Source of the DNA: PALSA-505 sp036501145
Lineage (GTDB): Bacteria; Actinomycetota; Actinomycetes; Streptosporangiales; Streptosporangiaceae
DNA: 64,000 nucleotides
Reading direction: 5' to 3'
Assembly: GCA_036501145.1 (NCBI GenBank)
Contig: DASYAV010000238.1
Coordinates: forward strand, 62,001 to 126,000
Shown here: one piece after another, positions 21,090 through 28,442 of the stretch
Numbering within the stretch: position 1 is the stretch's first letter
Layout of the letters: every line of letters starts with the position of its first letter
The notes under the pieces: generated by a model
Database searches by the model: none
What the model saw: only the letters and a program-made list of their open reading frames with translations
What the model was told of the DNA's origin: nothing
Translations under genes and position numbers: made by a program

Positions 21090-24000
21090 GTGGCTTCGGA
21101 CGGGTACCTGCGCTTTCCCCATCTCCAGGGTGACCTGCTCACCTTTGTCGCCGAGGACGACGTGTGGCTGGCCCCGGTGGCCGGCGGCCGGGCCTGGCGG
21201 CTGACCGCGGACGGCACCGCGGCGGGTCAGCCACGGCTGGCCCGGGACGGCGGCACCGTCGCCTGGCTGAGCCGGCGCGACGGCCCGCCCGAGGTGTACG
21301 CGGCTGACGTGGCCGGCGGGGCCGGCCGCAGGCTCACCTTCTGGGGCAGCCCGCACACCCTGGTGCGCGGCTGGTCACCCGGCGGCGAGGTGCTCGCCAT
21401 CACCGCGGCCGGGCAGCCGTTCCGGCACTACACCTGGGCGCACGCGCTGCCCCCGGACGGCGGTGCGCCCAGGCGGCTGCCGTACGGCCCGGTCACCGAT
21501 CTCGCCATCGAACCCGGCGAGGTGGCGCTGCTCACCGGGCGGATGTCCCGCGAGCCGGCGTTCTGGAAGCGCTACCGGGGCGGCACCGCGGGCCGGCTCT
21601 GGGTGGCCAGGGACGGTCACGCCGGCCCGCCCGGGCCCCAGGCCGGGCCGCACGCGGCCCCGGGCGCGGTGGAGGCTGGGACGCCTGAGGCCGCGGACGG
21701 GCCGCAGTTCTCCCGGGTCGCCGCCGAACTGGGCGGGCAGCTGGAAAGCCCCATGCTCGTGGCCGGGCGGCTGGTGTTCCTCTCCGACCACGAGGGAACC
21801 GGCAACCTGTACTCCTGCGATCTCGACGGCGGCGGGCTGCGCCGGCACACCGACCACGACGGGTTCTATGCGCGCAACGCGAGCACCGACGGGCGGCGCG
21901 TCGTCTACCAGTGCGCGGGAACCATCTGGCTGCTGGAGGATCTGACCGCCGCGGCTCACCCGGTCGACGTCAAGCTCGCGTCGCCCGGGCTGCGGCGCAC
22001 CCCCCAGCTGGTCTCCGCCGAAGACCACCTCGGCGACCTGTCCTGCGACCACACCGGGCAGGCCAGCGTGATCGAGGTCCGCGGCACCGTGCACTGGCTG
22101 ACCCACCGCGACGGGCCGGCCCGGGCATTGACCGTGACACCACGGGCCCGGCTGCCCCGGGTGCTCGGCCGGACCGGGCAGGCCGTGTGGGTCAGCGGCC
22201 CCGGCGGCGACGACGCGCTGGAGATCGCCCCCGCGGCCGGGGGCTCCGGGCCGTCACGCCGCCTGGCAGCCGGCCAGATCGGCTGGGCGGACAGCATCGC
22301 CGCCGCACCGGACGGGACGTCGGTGGCCGTGGCCGCGCGGGACGGCCGCCTGCTGCTGGTGGATGTGGCCTCCGGTCAGGTGGACGCGCTGGCGGCCGCC
22401 CAGGACGGCCCGATCGCCGGCCTGGCCTACTCACCCGACTCGGCCTGGCTGGCCTGGGCCCAGCCCGGGCCGCGCCCGCTGACCAGGATCCGGCTGGCCC
22501 GGCTGGCCGACCGGCTGCTCGTCGACGCCACCGACGGGCGGTTCTTCGACAGCGACCCGGTCTTCAGCACGGACGGGCGCTACCTGGCCTTCCTGTCCCG
22601 GCGCAGCTTCGACCCGGTGTACGACGCGCAGGTGTTCGACCTGTCGTTCCCCTTCGGGGCCCGGCCGTACCTGCTGCCACTCGCCGCGGACACCCCCTCG
22701 CCGTTCGCCCCGCTGCCGGACGGACGGCCCGCCAGCCGCGACGGCAGCGGTGACGGAGGCCGCGACGAGGAGCCCGCGCCGGTATCGGTCACGGTGGACA
22801 CCGACGGGCTGACCACCCGGGTCGTGCCGGTGCCGGTGCCAGAGGCCAGGTATTCCGCGCTGCGGGCGGTGCGCGGCGGCCTGGCCTGGCTGCGTGAACC
22901 GCTCACCGGAACGCTCGGCGAAGGCTCCGCGGTGCCCGGCGGGCGCCCGCCCCGGGCCTCGCTGCAGCGGTTCGACCTGGACAAGCGGCGCTGCACCGAC
23001 CTGGTCGCCGAGCTCGACTGGTTCGAGGCCAGCGGCGACGGCCGCTGGCTGGTGGTGAGCGACCACGGCGACCTGCGGGTGGTGTCGGCCGAGCGCAAGG
23101 ACGACGGCGACGACGCGGACGAGACCGTCACCATTGACCTGGCCCGGGCCCGGTTCATGGCTGACCCCGCGCAGCTGTGGCGGCACGCCTACGGCGAGGC
23201 GGGCCGGTTCATGCGGCACGACTACTGGGACGGTGACATGGCCGGCGTGGACTGGGACGCCGTGCTGGCCGAATACCAGCCGCTGCTCGACCGGATCAGC
23301 AGCAGCGAAGACTTCGCCGACCTGCTCTGGGAGATCTTCGGCGAGCTCGGCACCTCACACGCCTACGTGCGGGCGGCACCGGCCGAAGATCTTCCCGGCG
23401 AGGCCGGCCCGGTGGGGCTGCTCGGCGCCGACCTGGAGCCGGACGCGGACGGCAGATGGCGGATCACCAGAGTGCTGCCCGGCGAGTCCTCCGACCCGCG
23501 GGCACGCTCCCCGCTCAGCTCCCCGGGATCGCTGGCCCGGCCGGGGGAGACCCTGGCCGCGGTGGACGGCCAGCCGGTAGATCCGCGCACCGGGCCCGGC
23601 CCGTTGCTGGTCGGCGCGGCCGACGTGCCGGTCGAGCTCACCCTGTCAGGGCCGGACGGCGGCCAGCCCCGGCGCATCGTCGCCATCCCGCTGGCCGACG
23701 AGATGCGGCTGCGCTACCAGGACTGGGTGGCCGGCCGCCGGCAACTGGTCCGCGAGCTCAGCGACGGCAGGATCGGCTACCTGCACGTGCCCGACATGAT
23801 GGGGGAGGGCTGGGCGCACTTTCACCGCGACCTGCGGCTGGAGATGACCCACGGCGCGCTGATCGTGGACGTCAGGGGCAACCGCGGCGGGCACACCTCC
23901 GAACTCGTCGTGGAGAAGCTGACCCGCCGGGTTCTCGGCTGGGACGTGCCGCGCGGCCTGCGGCCGAGCACCTACCCCGAGGACGCCCCGCGCGGTCCCG

Positions 24001-24401
24001 TCGTCACCGTGGCCGACGAGTTCGCCGGCTCCGACGGCGACATCGTGACCGCGGCCATCCGCGCGCTGCGCCTGGGCCCCGTCGTCGGCGCCCGCACCTG
24101 GGGCGGCGTGATCGGCATCGAAGGCGGGCACGAACTGGTGGACGGCACGACGATCACCGTGCCCAAGTACCCGTTCTGGCTGGAGGGTTACGGCTGGGGC
24201 GTGGAGAACTGGGGCGTGGACCCCGACGTCGAGGTGCTCAACTCGCCCGACGACTGGGCCGCGGGGCGGGACTGCCAGCTGGAGGCCGCCGTCCAGGTCG
24301 CGCTGGAGGCCCTGGACGCCAGGCCCCCCGCCGCCGCACCCGACACCACGGGGCGCCCGTCCAGGCGGCGGCCGTCGCTGCCGCCGCGCCCGGCCGGCTG
24401 A
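21090..24401 (+). CDS. Tricorn-type protease
   Basis: Large cytoplasmic peptidase of 1103 residues. Residues ~1-680 are WD/PD40-like beta-propeller repeats (TFVAEDDVWLAPVAGGRAWRLT and similar units). A linker domain, a PDZ-like segment and a C-terminal S41 peptidase core follow. The core shows GTSHAYV near residue 755 (Ser-His pair), VDVRGNRGGHTSELVVEKL, the nucleophile region EFAGSDGDIVT, and TWGGVIGIEGG for the late Glu. In archaea, tricorn trims peptides released by the proteasome; actinomycetes also have proteasomes, so a similar role is plausible. The GTG at 21090 has TACGAT 6 bases upstream, consistent with a leaderless mRNA. Confidence 0.9.
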   Translation: MASDGYLRFPHLQGDLLTFVAEDDVWLAPVAGGRAWRLTADGTAAGQPRLARDGGTVAWLSRRDGPPEVYAADVAGGAGRRLTFWGSPHTLVRGWSPGGEVLAITAAGQPFRHYTWAHALPPDGGAPRRLPYGPVTDLAIEPGEVALLTGRMSREPAFWKRYRGGTAGRLWVARDGHAGPPGPQAGPHAAPGAVEAGTPEAADGPQFSRVAAELGGQLESPMLVAGRLVFLSDHEGTGNLYSCDLDGGGLRRHTDHDGFYARNASTDGRRVVYQCAGTIWLLEDLTAAAHPVDVKLASPGLRRTPQLVSAEDHLGDLSCDHTGQASVIEVRGTVHWLTHRDGPARALTVTPRARLPRVLGRTGQAVWVSGPGGDDALEIAPAAGGSGPSRRLAAGQIGWADSIAAAPDGTSVAVAARDGRLLLVDVASGQVDALAAAQDGPIAGLAYSPDSAWLAWAQPGPRPLTRIRLARLADRLLVDATDGRFFDSDPVFSTDGRYLAFLSRRSFDPVYDAQVFDLSFPFGARPYLLPLAADTPSPFAPLPDGRPASRDGSGDGGRDEEPAPVSVTVDTDGLTTRVVPVPVPEARYSALRAVRGGLAWLREPLTGTLGEGSAVPGGRPPRASLQRFDLDKRRCTDLVAELDWFEASGDGRWLVVSDHGDLRVVSAERKDDGDDADETVTIDLARARFMADPAQLWRHAYGEAGRFMRHDYWDGDMAGVDWDAVLAEYQPLLDRISSSEDFADLLWEIFGELGTSHAYVRAAPAEDLPGEAGPVGLLGADLEPDADGRWRITRVLPGESSDPRARSPLSSPGSLARPGETLAAVDGQPVDPRTGPGPLLVGAADVPVELTLSGPDGGQPRRIVAIPLADEMRLRYQDWVAGRRQLVRELSDGRIGYLHVPDMMGEGWAHFHRDLRLEMTHGALIVDVRGNRGGHTSELVVEKLTRRVLGWDVPRGLRPSTYPEDAPRGPVVTVADEFAGSDGDIVTAAIRALRLGPVVGARTWGGVIGIEGGHELVDGTTITVPKYPFWLEGYGWGVENWGVDPDVEVLNSPDDWAAGRDCQLEAAVQVALEALDARPPAAAPDTTGRPSRRRPSLPPRPAG

Positions 24402-24479
24402 CCGGCCTGGTCCGGCGCCGTGCAGCCGCACGGCCAGCTGGCGGCCAGGCGGGAAATAACCGGTACCGGCGACGCGCGC

Positions 24480-24499
24480 AGGCCCACTAGCCTGGGCCT
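24480..24499. promoter_or_regulatory. Small inverted repeat before the MFS gene
   Basis: AGGCCC and GGGCCT separated by 8 bases (ACTAGCCT), in a 283-bp gap between the tricorn gene and the MFS gene. It could be a tricorn terminator or an operator; TAGCCT in the loop could be a -10. Otherwise I see nothing in this gap except the ribosome-binding site near 24676. Confidence 0.3.
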
Positions 24500-24684
24500 A
24501 TGCGACCCACAGGCCACAGGGCGACAGCGGGCCACCGCGAGGTGGCCAGCCGGTAAGCCGGCCAGCGCCGCCCGGGCGCATCGCCCGCGGCAGCCGCTGG
24601 CCGGGTCCTGCGCCCATCGTGGCGCCCACTGGCGGTCCCTCGCGGCCTAAGACCGGCCTTTCCTTCCTGCCTGTGGAGATCGCC

Positions 24685-25968
24685 ATGACCGCGTCCTGGG
24701 CCCGCCGGCTGCGCATCGACGTCAGCCCGCTGCAGATGTCCGCTGACTTCCGGGCGCTATTCGCCAGCCGCACGATCACCCTGCTCGGCAGCCAGGCCAC
24801 CGAGGTGGCGCTGCTCGTGCAGGTCAAGCAGCTCACCGGATCGGCGCTGGCGGTGGGACTGCTGGGTGCGGCCGAACTGGTGCCACTGGTGCTGTTCGGG
24901 CTGTATGGGGGTGTACTGGCGGACCGTTTCGACCGGCGCCAGCTCGCCCGCTGGTGCGAGGCCGGGCTCGGCGTCTTCGCCGTGATTCTCATGGTCAACG
25001 CGGTGCTGCCGCATCCCGCGCTCTGGCCGGTGTACCTGGTCGCGGCCGCGATGATGGCGCTGGCCGCGCTGCAGCGGCCGTCGCTGGACGCCTCGGTGCC
25101 GCGGATCGTGGCCCGGGACCAGCTCACCGCGGCGTCCGCGCTGCTGTCGCTATCGGGCAACGCCAGCCTGCTGCTCGGGTCCGCGCTGGGCGGCGTGCTG
25201 GCGGCCGGAGCGGGCCCGTGGACCGTCTACGCGGCGGACACCGTGTCGTTCGCCGTGTCGTTCGGCCTTCTGCGCCTGCTCCAGCCGGTGCCGGCCAAGG
25301 CGGCGGCCGTGGGCGGCGAGCGCCCGGCCGGGCTGCGGAGCGTACTGACCGGGCTGCACTACGCGCGGCGCCGCCCGGAGCTGATCGGCTCCTACCTCGC
25401 CGACCTGGCCGCGATGACGCTGGCCTACCCGGCCTCGCTGTATCCGTTCATGGCGGCGGCGCTGCACGCGACATGGTCGGTAGGGCTGATGTTCGCCGCC
25501 AGTTCGGCCGGCGCGATGCTCGTCTCGGCGCTGAGCGGCTGGACCGCCCGGGTGCGCCGGCACGGTGTGGCCATCGCGGTGGCCGCCGCGGCCTGGGGAG
25601 CGGCCATCGCCGGGTTCGGCCTCGCCCCCGACGTGGGCGTGGCGCTGGCCTGCCTGGCCGCCTCCGGGGCGGCGGACATGGTGAGCGGGCTCTTCCGGGA
25701 CACACTGTGGAACCAGACGATCCCGGACGCGCTGCGTGGCCGGCTGGCCGGGGTGGAACTGCTGAGCTACGGCCTCGGCCCGTCCGCGGGCCAGTTGCGG
25801 GCCGGAGCGGTCGCCGCGGTCAGCACCCCGCGGATCTCCCTGTGCTCGGGCGGGCTGGCGTGCGTGGCCGCGGTGGCCGTGGTCTGCGCCGTGCTGCCCG
25901 GGTTCACCCGCTACCGTGCGGCGGTGTCCGCCGCGGCGCATCAGGAACGTGCGGAAAGCATTCCTTAG
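24685..25968 (+). CDS. MFS transporter, EntS/MFS_3-like
   Basis: Twelve-helix exporter of about 427 residues. It begins with a cytoplasmic segment (QMSADFRALFASRTITLLGSQ) and motif GGVLADRFDRRQLARW, the pattern of the siderophore/macrolide exporter group that includes EntS. Later motifs include ASALLSLSGNASLLLGSALGG and a loop with RDTLWNQTIPDALRGRLAGVE. The ATG at 24685 has GGAGA 6 bases upstream; the open frame continues to 24619 without support. No biosynthetic genes lie beside it, so the cargo is unknown. Convergent with the CcdA-like gene. Confidence 0.85.
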   Translation: MTASWARRLRIDVSPLQMSADFRALFASRTITLLGSQATEVALLVQVKQLTGSALAVGLLGAAELVPLVLFGLYGGVLADRFDRRQLARWCEAGLGVFAVILMVNAVLPHPALWPVYLVAAAMMALAALQRPSLDASVPRIVARDQLTAASALLSLSGNASLLLGSALGGVLAAGAGPWTVYAADTVSFAVSFGLLRLLQPVPAKAAAVGGERPAGLRSVLTGLHYARRRPELIGSYLADLAAMTLAYPASLYPFMAAALHATWSVGLMFAASSAGAMLVSALSGWTARVRRHGVAIAVAAAAWGAAIAGFGLAPDVGVALACLAASGAADMVSGLFRDTLWNQTIPDALRGRLAGVELLSYGLGPSAGQLRAGAVAAVSTPRISLCSGGLACVAAVAVVCAVLPGFTRYRAAVSAAAHQERAESIP

Positions 25969-26010
25969 CACCGCCGGGCCGGATTCCTTCAGAGCCGGGA
26001 TGGCTGGCCG

Positions 26011-26802
26011 TCAGATCGGCGCGTTGTAGCTACCCACCCAGTGGACCTTCAGCCAGATCATCACCGTGGTCCAGGCACCGCTCACCTGCAGGATGCCGAC
26101 CACGACCAGCAGCCCGCCGCCGAACCGCATGACAGCCCTGGCGTGCCGGCGGGCGAAACCGAAGCCCCGCATGCCGCGCTGGAACAGCAGGGCCACGATC
26201 AGGAACGGCACGCCGAGACCGAGACCGTAGACGAACGCCAGGAACGCGCCGCGGTCCGCGGTGCCGGTCGTGAAGGCCAGCGTCAGCACGGCGGTCAGCG
26301 TCGGCCCCGTGCACGGCGTCCAGCCCAGCCCGAACATCACGCCGAGCAGCGGTGCCCCGATCAGCCCGGCGCGTGGCCGCACCGACGGCCGCATGATCCG
26401 CCCGGCCAGGCTGAACCGGTCGAACAGGCCCGCGAACAGCAGCCCGAGCACGATCGTCACCGCGCCGAGGACCTGGGTCAGCCCGCGCTGATGGCTCTGC
26501 AGCAGGCTGCCAAGCCCGCCGAAGGCCGCTCCGTAGGCGGCGAACAGCGCGGAGAAGCCGAGCACCACGAGCGCCGCACCGGCCACCGTGCGGGCGCGGC
26601 CCGCGGGCTCGCCACCGCCGGCCGCCTCGGCCTGCTGCGCGTCCGCGCCCGACATGCCGGTCACGTAGGACAGGTAGCCGGGGATGAGCGGCAGGCAGCA
26701 GGGGGACAGGAAGGTGATCGCGCCCGCGGCCGCGGCGACCGGGATGGCCAGGATCAGCGGCCCGCTCGCCACCAGGTTCCCGACACTCATCCCGCTGCTC
26801 AC
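26011..26802 (-). CDS. CcdA/DsbD-like thiol-transport membrane protein
   Basis: Six-helix protein of about 263 residues that moves reducing equivalents across the membrane for cytochrome c maturation or other extracytoplasmic thiol chemistry. The paired Cys-Pro motifs are visible: FLSPCCLPLIPGYLSYVTG in helix 1 and GLGWTPCTGPTLTAVL in helix 4, with an extra Cys beside the first. The GTG at 26802 is used; the ATG at 26790 is an alternative. No ResB/ResC or thioredoxin gene is adjacent. Upstream on the same strand is a four-helix membrane protein, behind a long hairpin. Confidence 0.88.
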   Translation of the reverse strand: MSSGMSVGNLVASGPLILAIPVAAAAGAITFLSPCCLPLIPGYLSYVTGMSGADAQQAEAAGGGEPAGRARTVAGAALVVLGFSALFAAYGAAFGGLGSLLQSHQRGLTQVLGAVTIVLGLLFAGLFDRFSLAGRIMRPSVRPRAGLIGAPLLGVMFGLGWTPCTGPTLTAVLTLAFTTGTADRGAFLAFVYGLGLGVPFLIVALLFQRGMRGFGFARRHARAVMRFGGGLLVVVGILQVSGAWTTVMIWLKVHWVGSYNAPI

Positions 26803-26852
26803 CTCCGCCCCTGCCGGCTTGCCGGCTGCCTAAAACTTACCGCCGGGTCCGC

Positions 26853-26989
26853 GGCGGCGGCGGCCGGCCCTGGGGTGAGCGAGGTGGCCCGGCCGGCCAG
26901 CTCAGCCGGGGCCCGGCGGCGGGCCGGCCCAGCGGTGAGCGGTGCGGCCGGGCCGCCCGGGTTCAGCGGAGCCCGGCCCGCCGCCGGGC
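26853..26989. repeat. ~60-bp imperfect tandem duplication with 15-bp inverted repeat
   Basis: Two units carry the order GGCCGGCCC, GGTGAGCG, GGCC(C/G)GGCCG and TTCAGC or CTCAGC. Within the second, GCCCGGCGGCGGGCC at 26911-26925 is a perfect complement of 26975-26989, with 49 bases between. The inverted repeat sits just downstream of the four-helix gene's stop (minus strand) and probably serves as its terminator. Confidence 0.6.
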
Positions 26990-26996
26990 ACCGCCG

Positions 26997-27455
26997 TCAG
27001 CTTCGGCCGGCGGGCGGGCGGACCAGGTACAGCACGGCGGCATAGCAGAGCAGGGCCACGCAGCCGGCCGCGGCCATGCCCATCGAGGCTGCGTTCGTGC
27101 CGTCGTGCACGAAGCTGAAGCCCTGCCCGGCCGCGGCCACCATGGCCACCAGGCCCACTGCCCCGGCCACCACGACCGGCCAGTGCCGGGCCACGATGGC
27201 CTGCACGAGCAGGCCGATCGCGGACACGACGAGCAGCAGCCCAAGTACCACGTGCAGGGCCAGCCCGGCGCCGTTGCTGAACGCCTGGCTGGCGCCGCCG
27301 CCAGTGGGCAGGCTGACGTACAGGTTGACCCCGATGCCCACGCTAAACTGCACGATCAGCAGCACCAGCGTGGCCAGGCTGGCCCGGCGCAGGCCGGTAA
27401 GCCTGCGAATCTGCTGTGCCGCGGCCGGCCTGGCCACGGTGCTGGCGTCCGCCAT
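26997..27455 (-). CDS. Four-helix membrane protein of unknown function
   Basis: About 152 residues with four hydrophobic helices. His residues at helix edges (GAGLALHVVLG, VARHWPVVV, FSFVHDGTNAAS) give it the look of a small b-type haem or quinone-interacting protein, but this is only a resemblance. The ATG at 27455 is chosen because GAGGTG lies 6 bases upstream; the GTG at 27464 is part of that site. The 67-bp palindrome lies 33 bases before the start. The neighbouring CcdA-like gene, downstream on the same strand, hints at a redox or cytochrome theme. Confidence 0.6.
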   Translation of the reverse strand: MADASTVARPAAAQQIRRLTGLRRASLATLVLLIVQFSVGIGVNLYVSLPTGGGASQAFSNGAGLALHVVLGLLLVVSAIGLLVQAIVARHWPVVVAGAVGLVAMVAAAGQGFSFVHDGTNAASMGMAAAGCVALLCYAAVLYLVRPPAGRS

Positions 27456-27487
27456 ACCGTTCACCTCGATCTCTGGATTGTCATGAT

Positions 27488-27554
27488 GAGGCTTATTCGA
27501 AACTCGGCTGAGCGCCCGCTGTCACCGGGCGGGAGGGAGTTTCGAATAAGCCTC
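27488..27554 (+). repeat. 67-bp palindromic element, copy 2
   Basis: Perfect 18-bp arms GAGGCTTATTCGAAACTC at 27488-27505 and their complement at 27537-27554, enclosing 31 bases with an inner CGCCCG / CGGGCG hairpin. It is homologous to copy 1 at 9949-10015 but in the opposite orientation. It sits between the DUF1707 gene and the four-helix gene. Confidence 0.9.
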
Positions 27555-27626
27555 ACTGTCCGGGGGCCGGCCGGCGCCGGGCGCCGGTGCCCTTGCCATG
27601 CCCCGTCCGCCCGCGCCGCGTCCCCG

Positions 27627-28052
27627 TCATTGCGGCGGCTGGCGGGTTCGCAGCCGCGCCCGGGCGGTGATGATGGCGACCGGGATCAGCCACCACGCCC
27701 ACCAGATTGCCCAGACCGGGTGCCCGCCCGCGGCGGCCGCCCGGCTGATGCCGCCGAGCAGCATCATGCCCATGATGAAGATAGCGACCGCCACCAGCGG
27801 GAACGGCAGACGCGCCCGGGGCGTGGCGGGTAGCGGCGCCGGGACCGGCCTGGGCAGGTCGGTGAGCAGCCCGTCCAGTTCGCCGCGGGTGCGGGCGTTC
27901 ACCGCCCGGCCCATCCGCACGTCGAACTCGTCCTGCCGCAGCCGGCCGTCCTTGAGGTGCTCGGCCAGTTCGGTCACCACGGTGTCCCGTTCGGCATCGG
28001 ACGCGCGCAGCCCGGAGGCCTGCCCGCGGTCGTGCGTTGTGTTCGTAGCCAT
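27627..28052 (-). CDS. DUF1707 domain membrane protein
   Basis: 141 residues. The first ~60 carry the DUF1707 signature (GLRASDAERDTVVTELAEHL, RLRQDEFDVRM, ARTRGELDGLLTDLP), common in actinomycete proteins and usually joined to a membrane segment. Two transmembrane helices follow (FPLVAVAIFIMGMMLLGG and PVWAIWWAWWLIPVAII) with a short basic tail. AGGAG precedes the ATG at 28052. DUF1707 is often seen on envelope proteins and kinase-linked membrane proteins, but its biochemical role is not established. Confidence 0.8.
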   Translation of the reverse strand: MATNTTHDRGQASGLRASDAERDTVVTELAEHLKDGRLRQDEFDVRMGRAVNARTRGELDGLLTDLPRPVPAPLPATPRARLPFPLVAVAIFIMGMMLLGGISRAAAAGGHPVWAIWWAWWLIPVAIITARARLRTRQPPQ

Positions 28053-28266
28053 TGCCTGGCTCCTCTCCCAGATCCGCCAGCAATACCGATCATCGCGGCC
28101 GGCGCCCGGTCGTGTCGCCGGCCGGGCGTGCCGTTCCGGCCAGCACCGGGGGCGGTATGAGGGCCTCCTCCGGTACCGCGCCGGGAGTACCCGGATCCAC
28201 CCGGCGGAGTAGCCGGCCGCGGTGATTGGCACCGCCGTTATGTATGAGCTCATTGCCAGCCACCCA

Positions 28267-28298
28267 TTGACACCCGACAGGTACGGAGAGACGATAAA
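28267..28298 (+). promoter_or_regulatory. Candidate promoter of the GH92 gene
   Basis: Consensus -35 TTGACA at 28267-28272; GATAAA at 28293-28298 is the best -10 but with a long 20-base spacer. The LacI-type palindrome follows 8 bases later. Confidence 0.4.
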
Positions 28299-28306
28299 CG
28301 CTGTTC

Positions 28307-28320
28307 TGACAACGTTGTCA
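28307..28320. promoter_or_regulatory. LacI-type operator palindrome
   Basis: TGACAACGTTGTCA is a perfect 14-bp palindrome with the central CG typical of LacI-family operators. It lies just after the candidate promoter of a secreted mannosidase gene, a position suited to repression in the absence of sugar. No LacI-family gene is in the window. Confidence 0.65.
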
Positions 28321-28442
28321 GCCCACCGTGGCTGCCAACACAGTGCAGCAGAGTGCAGCAGTCTGTAGCAGCGTGCCGGAGCGGGCGGATGCCTCCGGGG
28401 GACGGGACGGTGTACCGGATCCTGCCCGAGGAGGACTTTTTA

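Larger units (their letters stand above)
28053..28442. other. 390-bp control region of the GH92 gene
   Basis: No gene is seen. From left to right it holds the DUF1707 leader, TTGACA at 28267-28272, a perfect 14-bp palindrome at 28307-28320, short repeats of GTGCAGCA near 28342-28362, and GAGGAGGA at 28428-28435 before the start codon. Confidence 0.6.
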
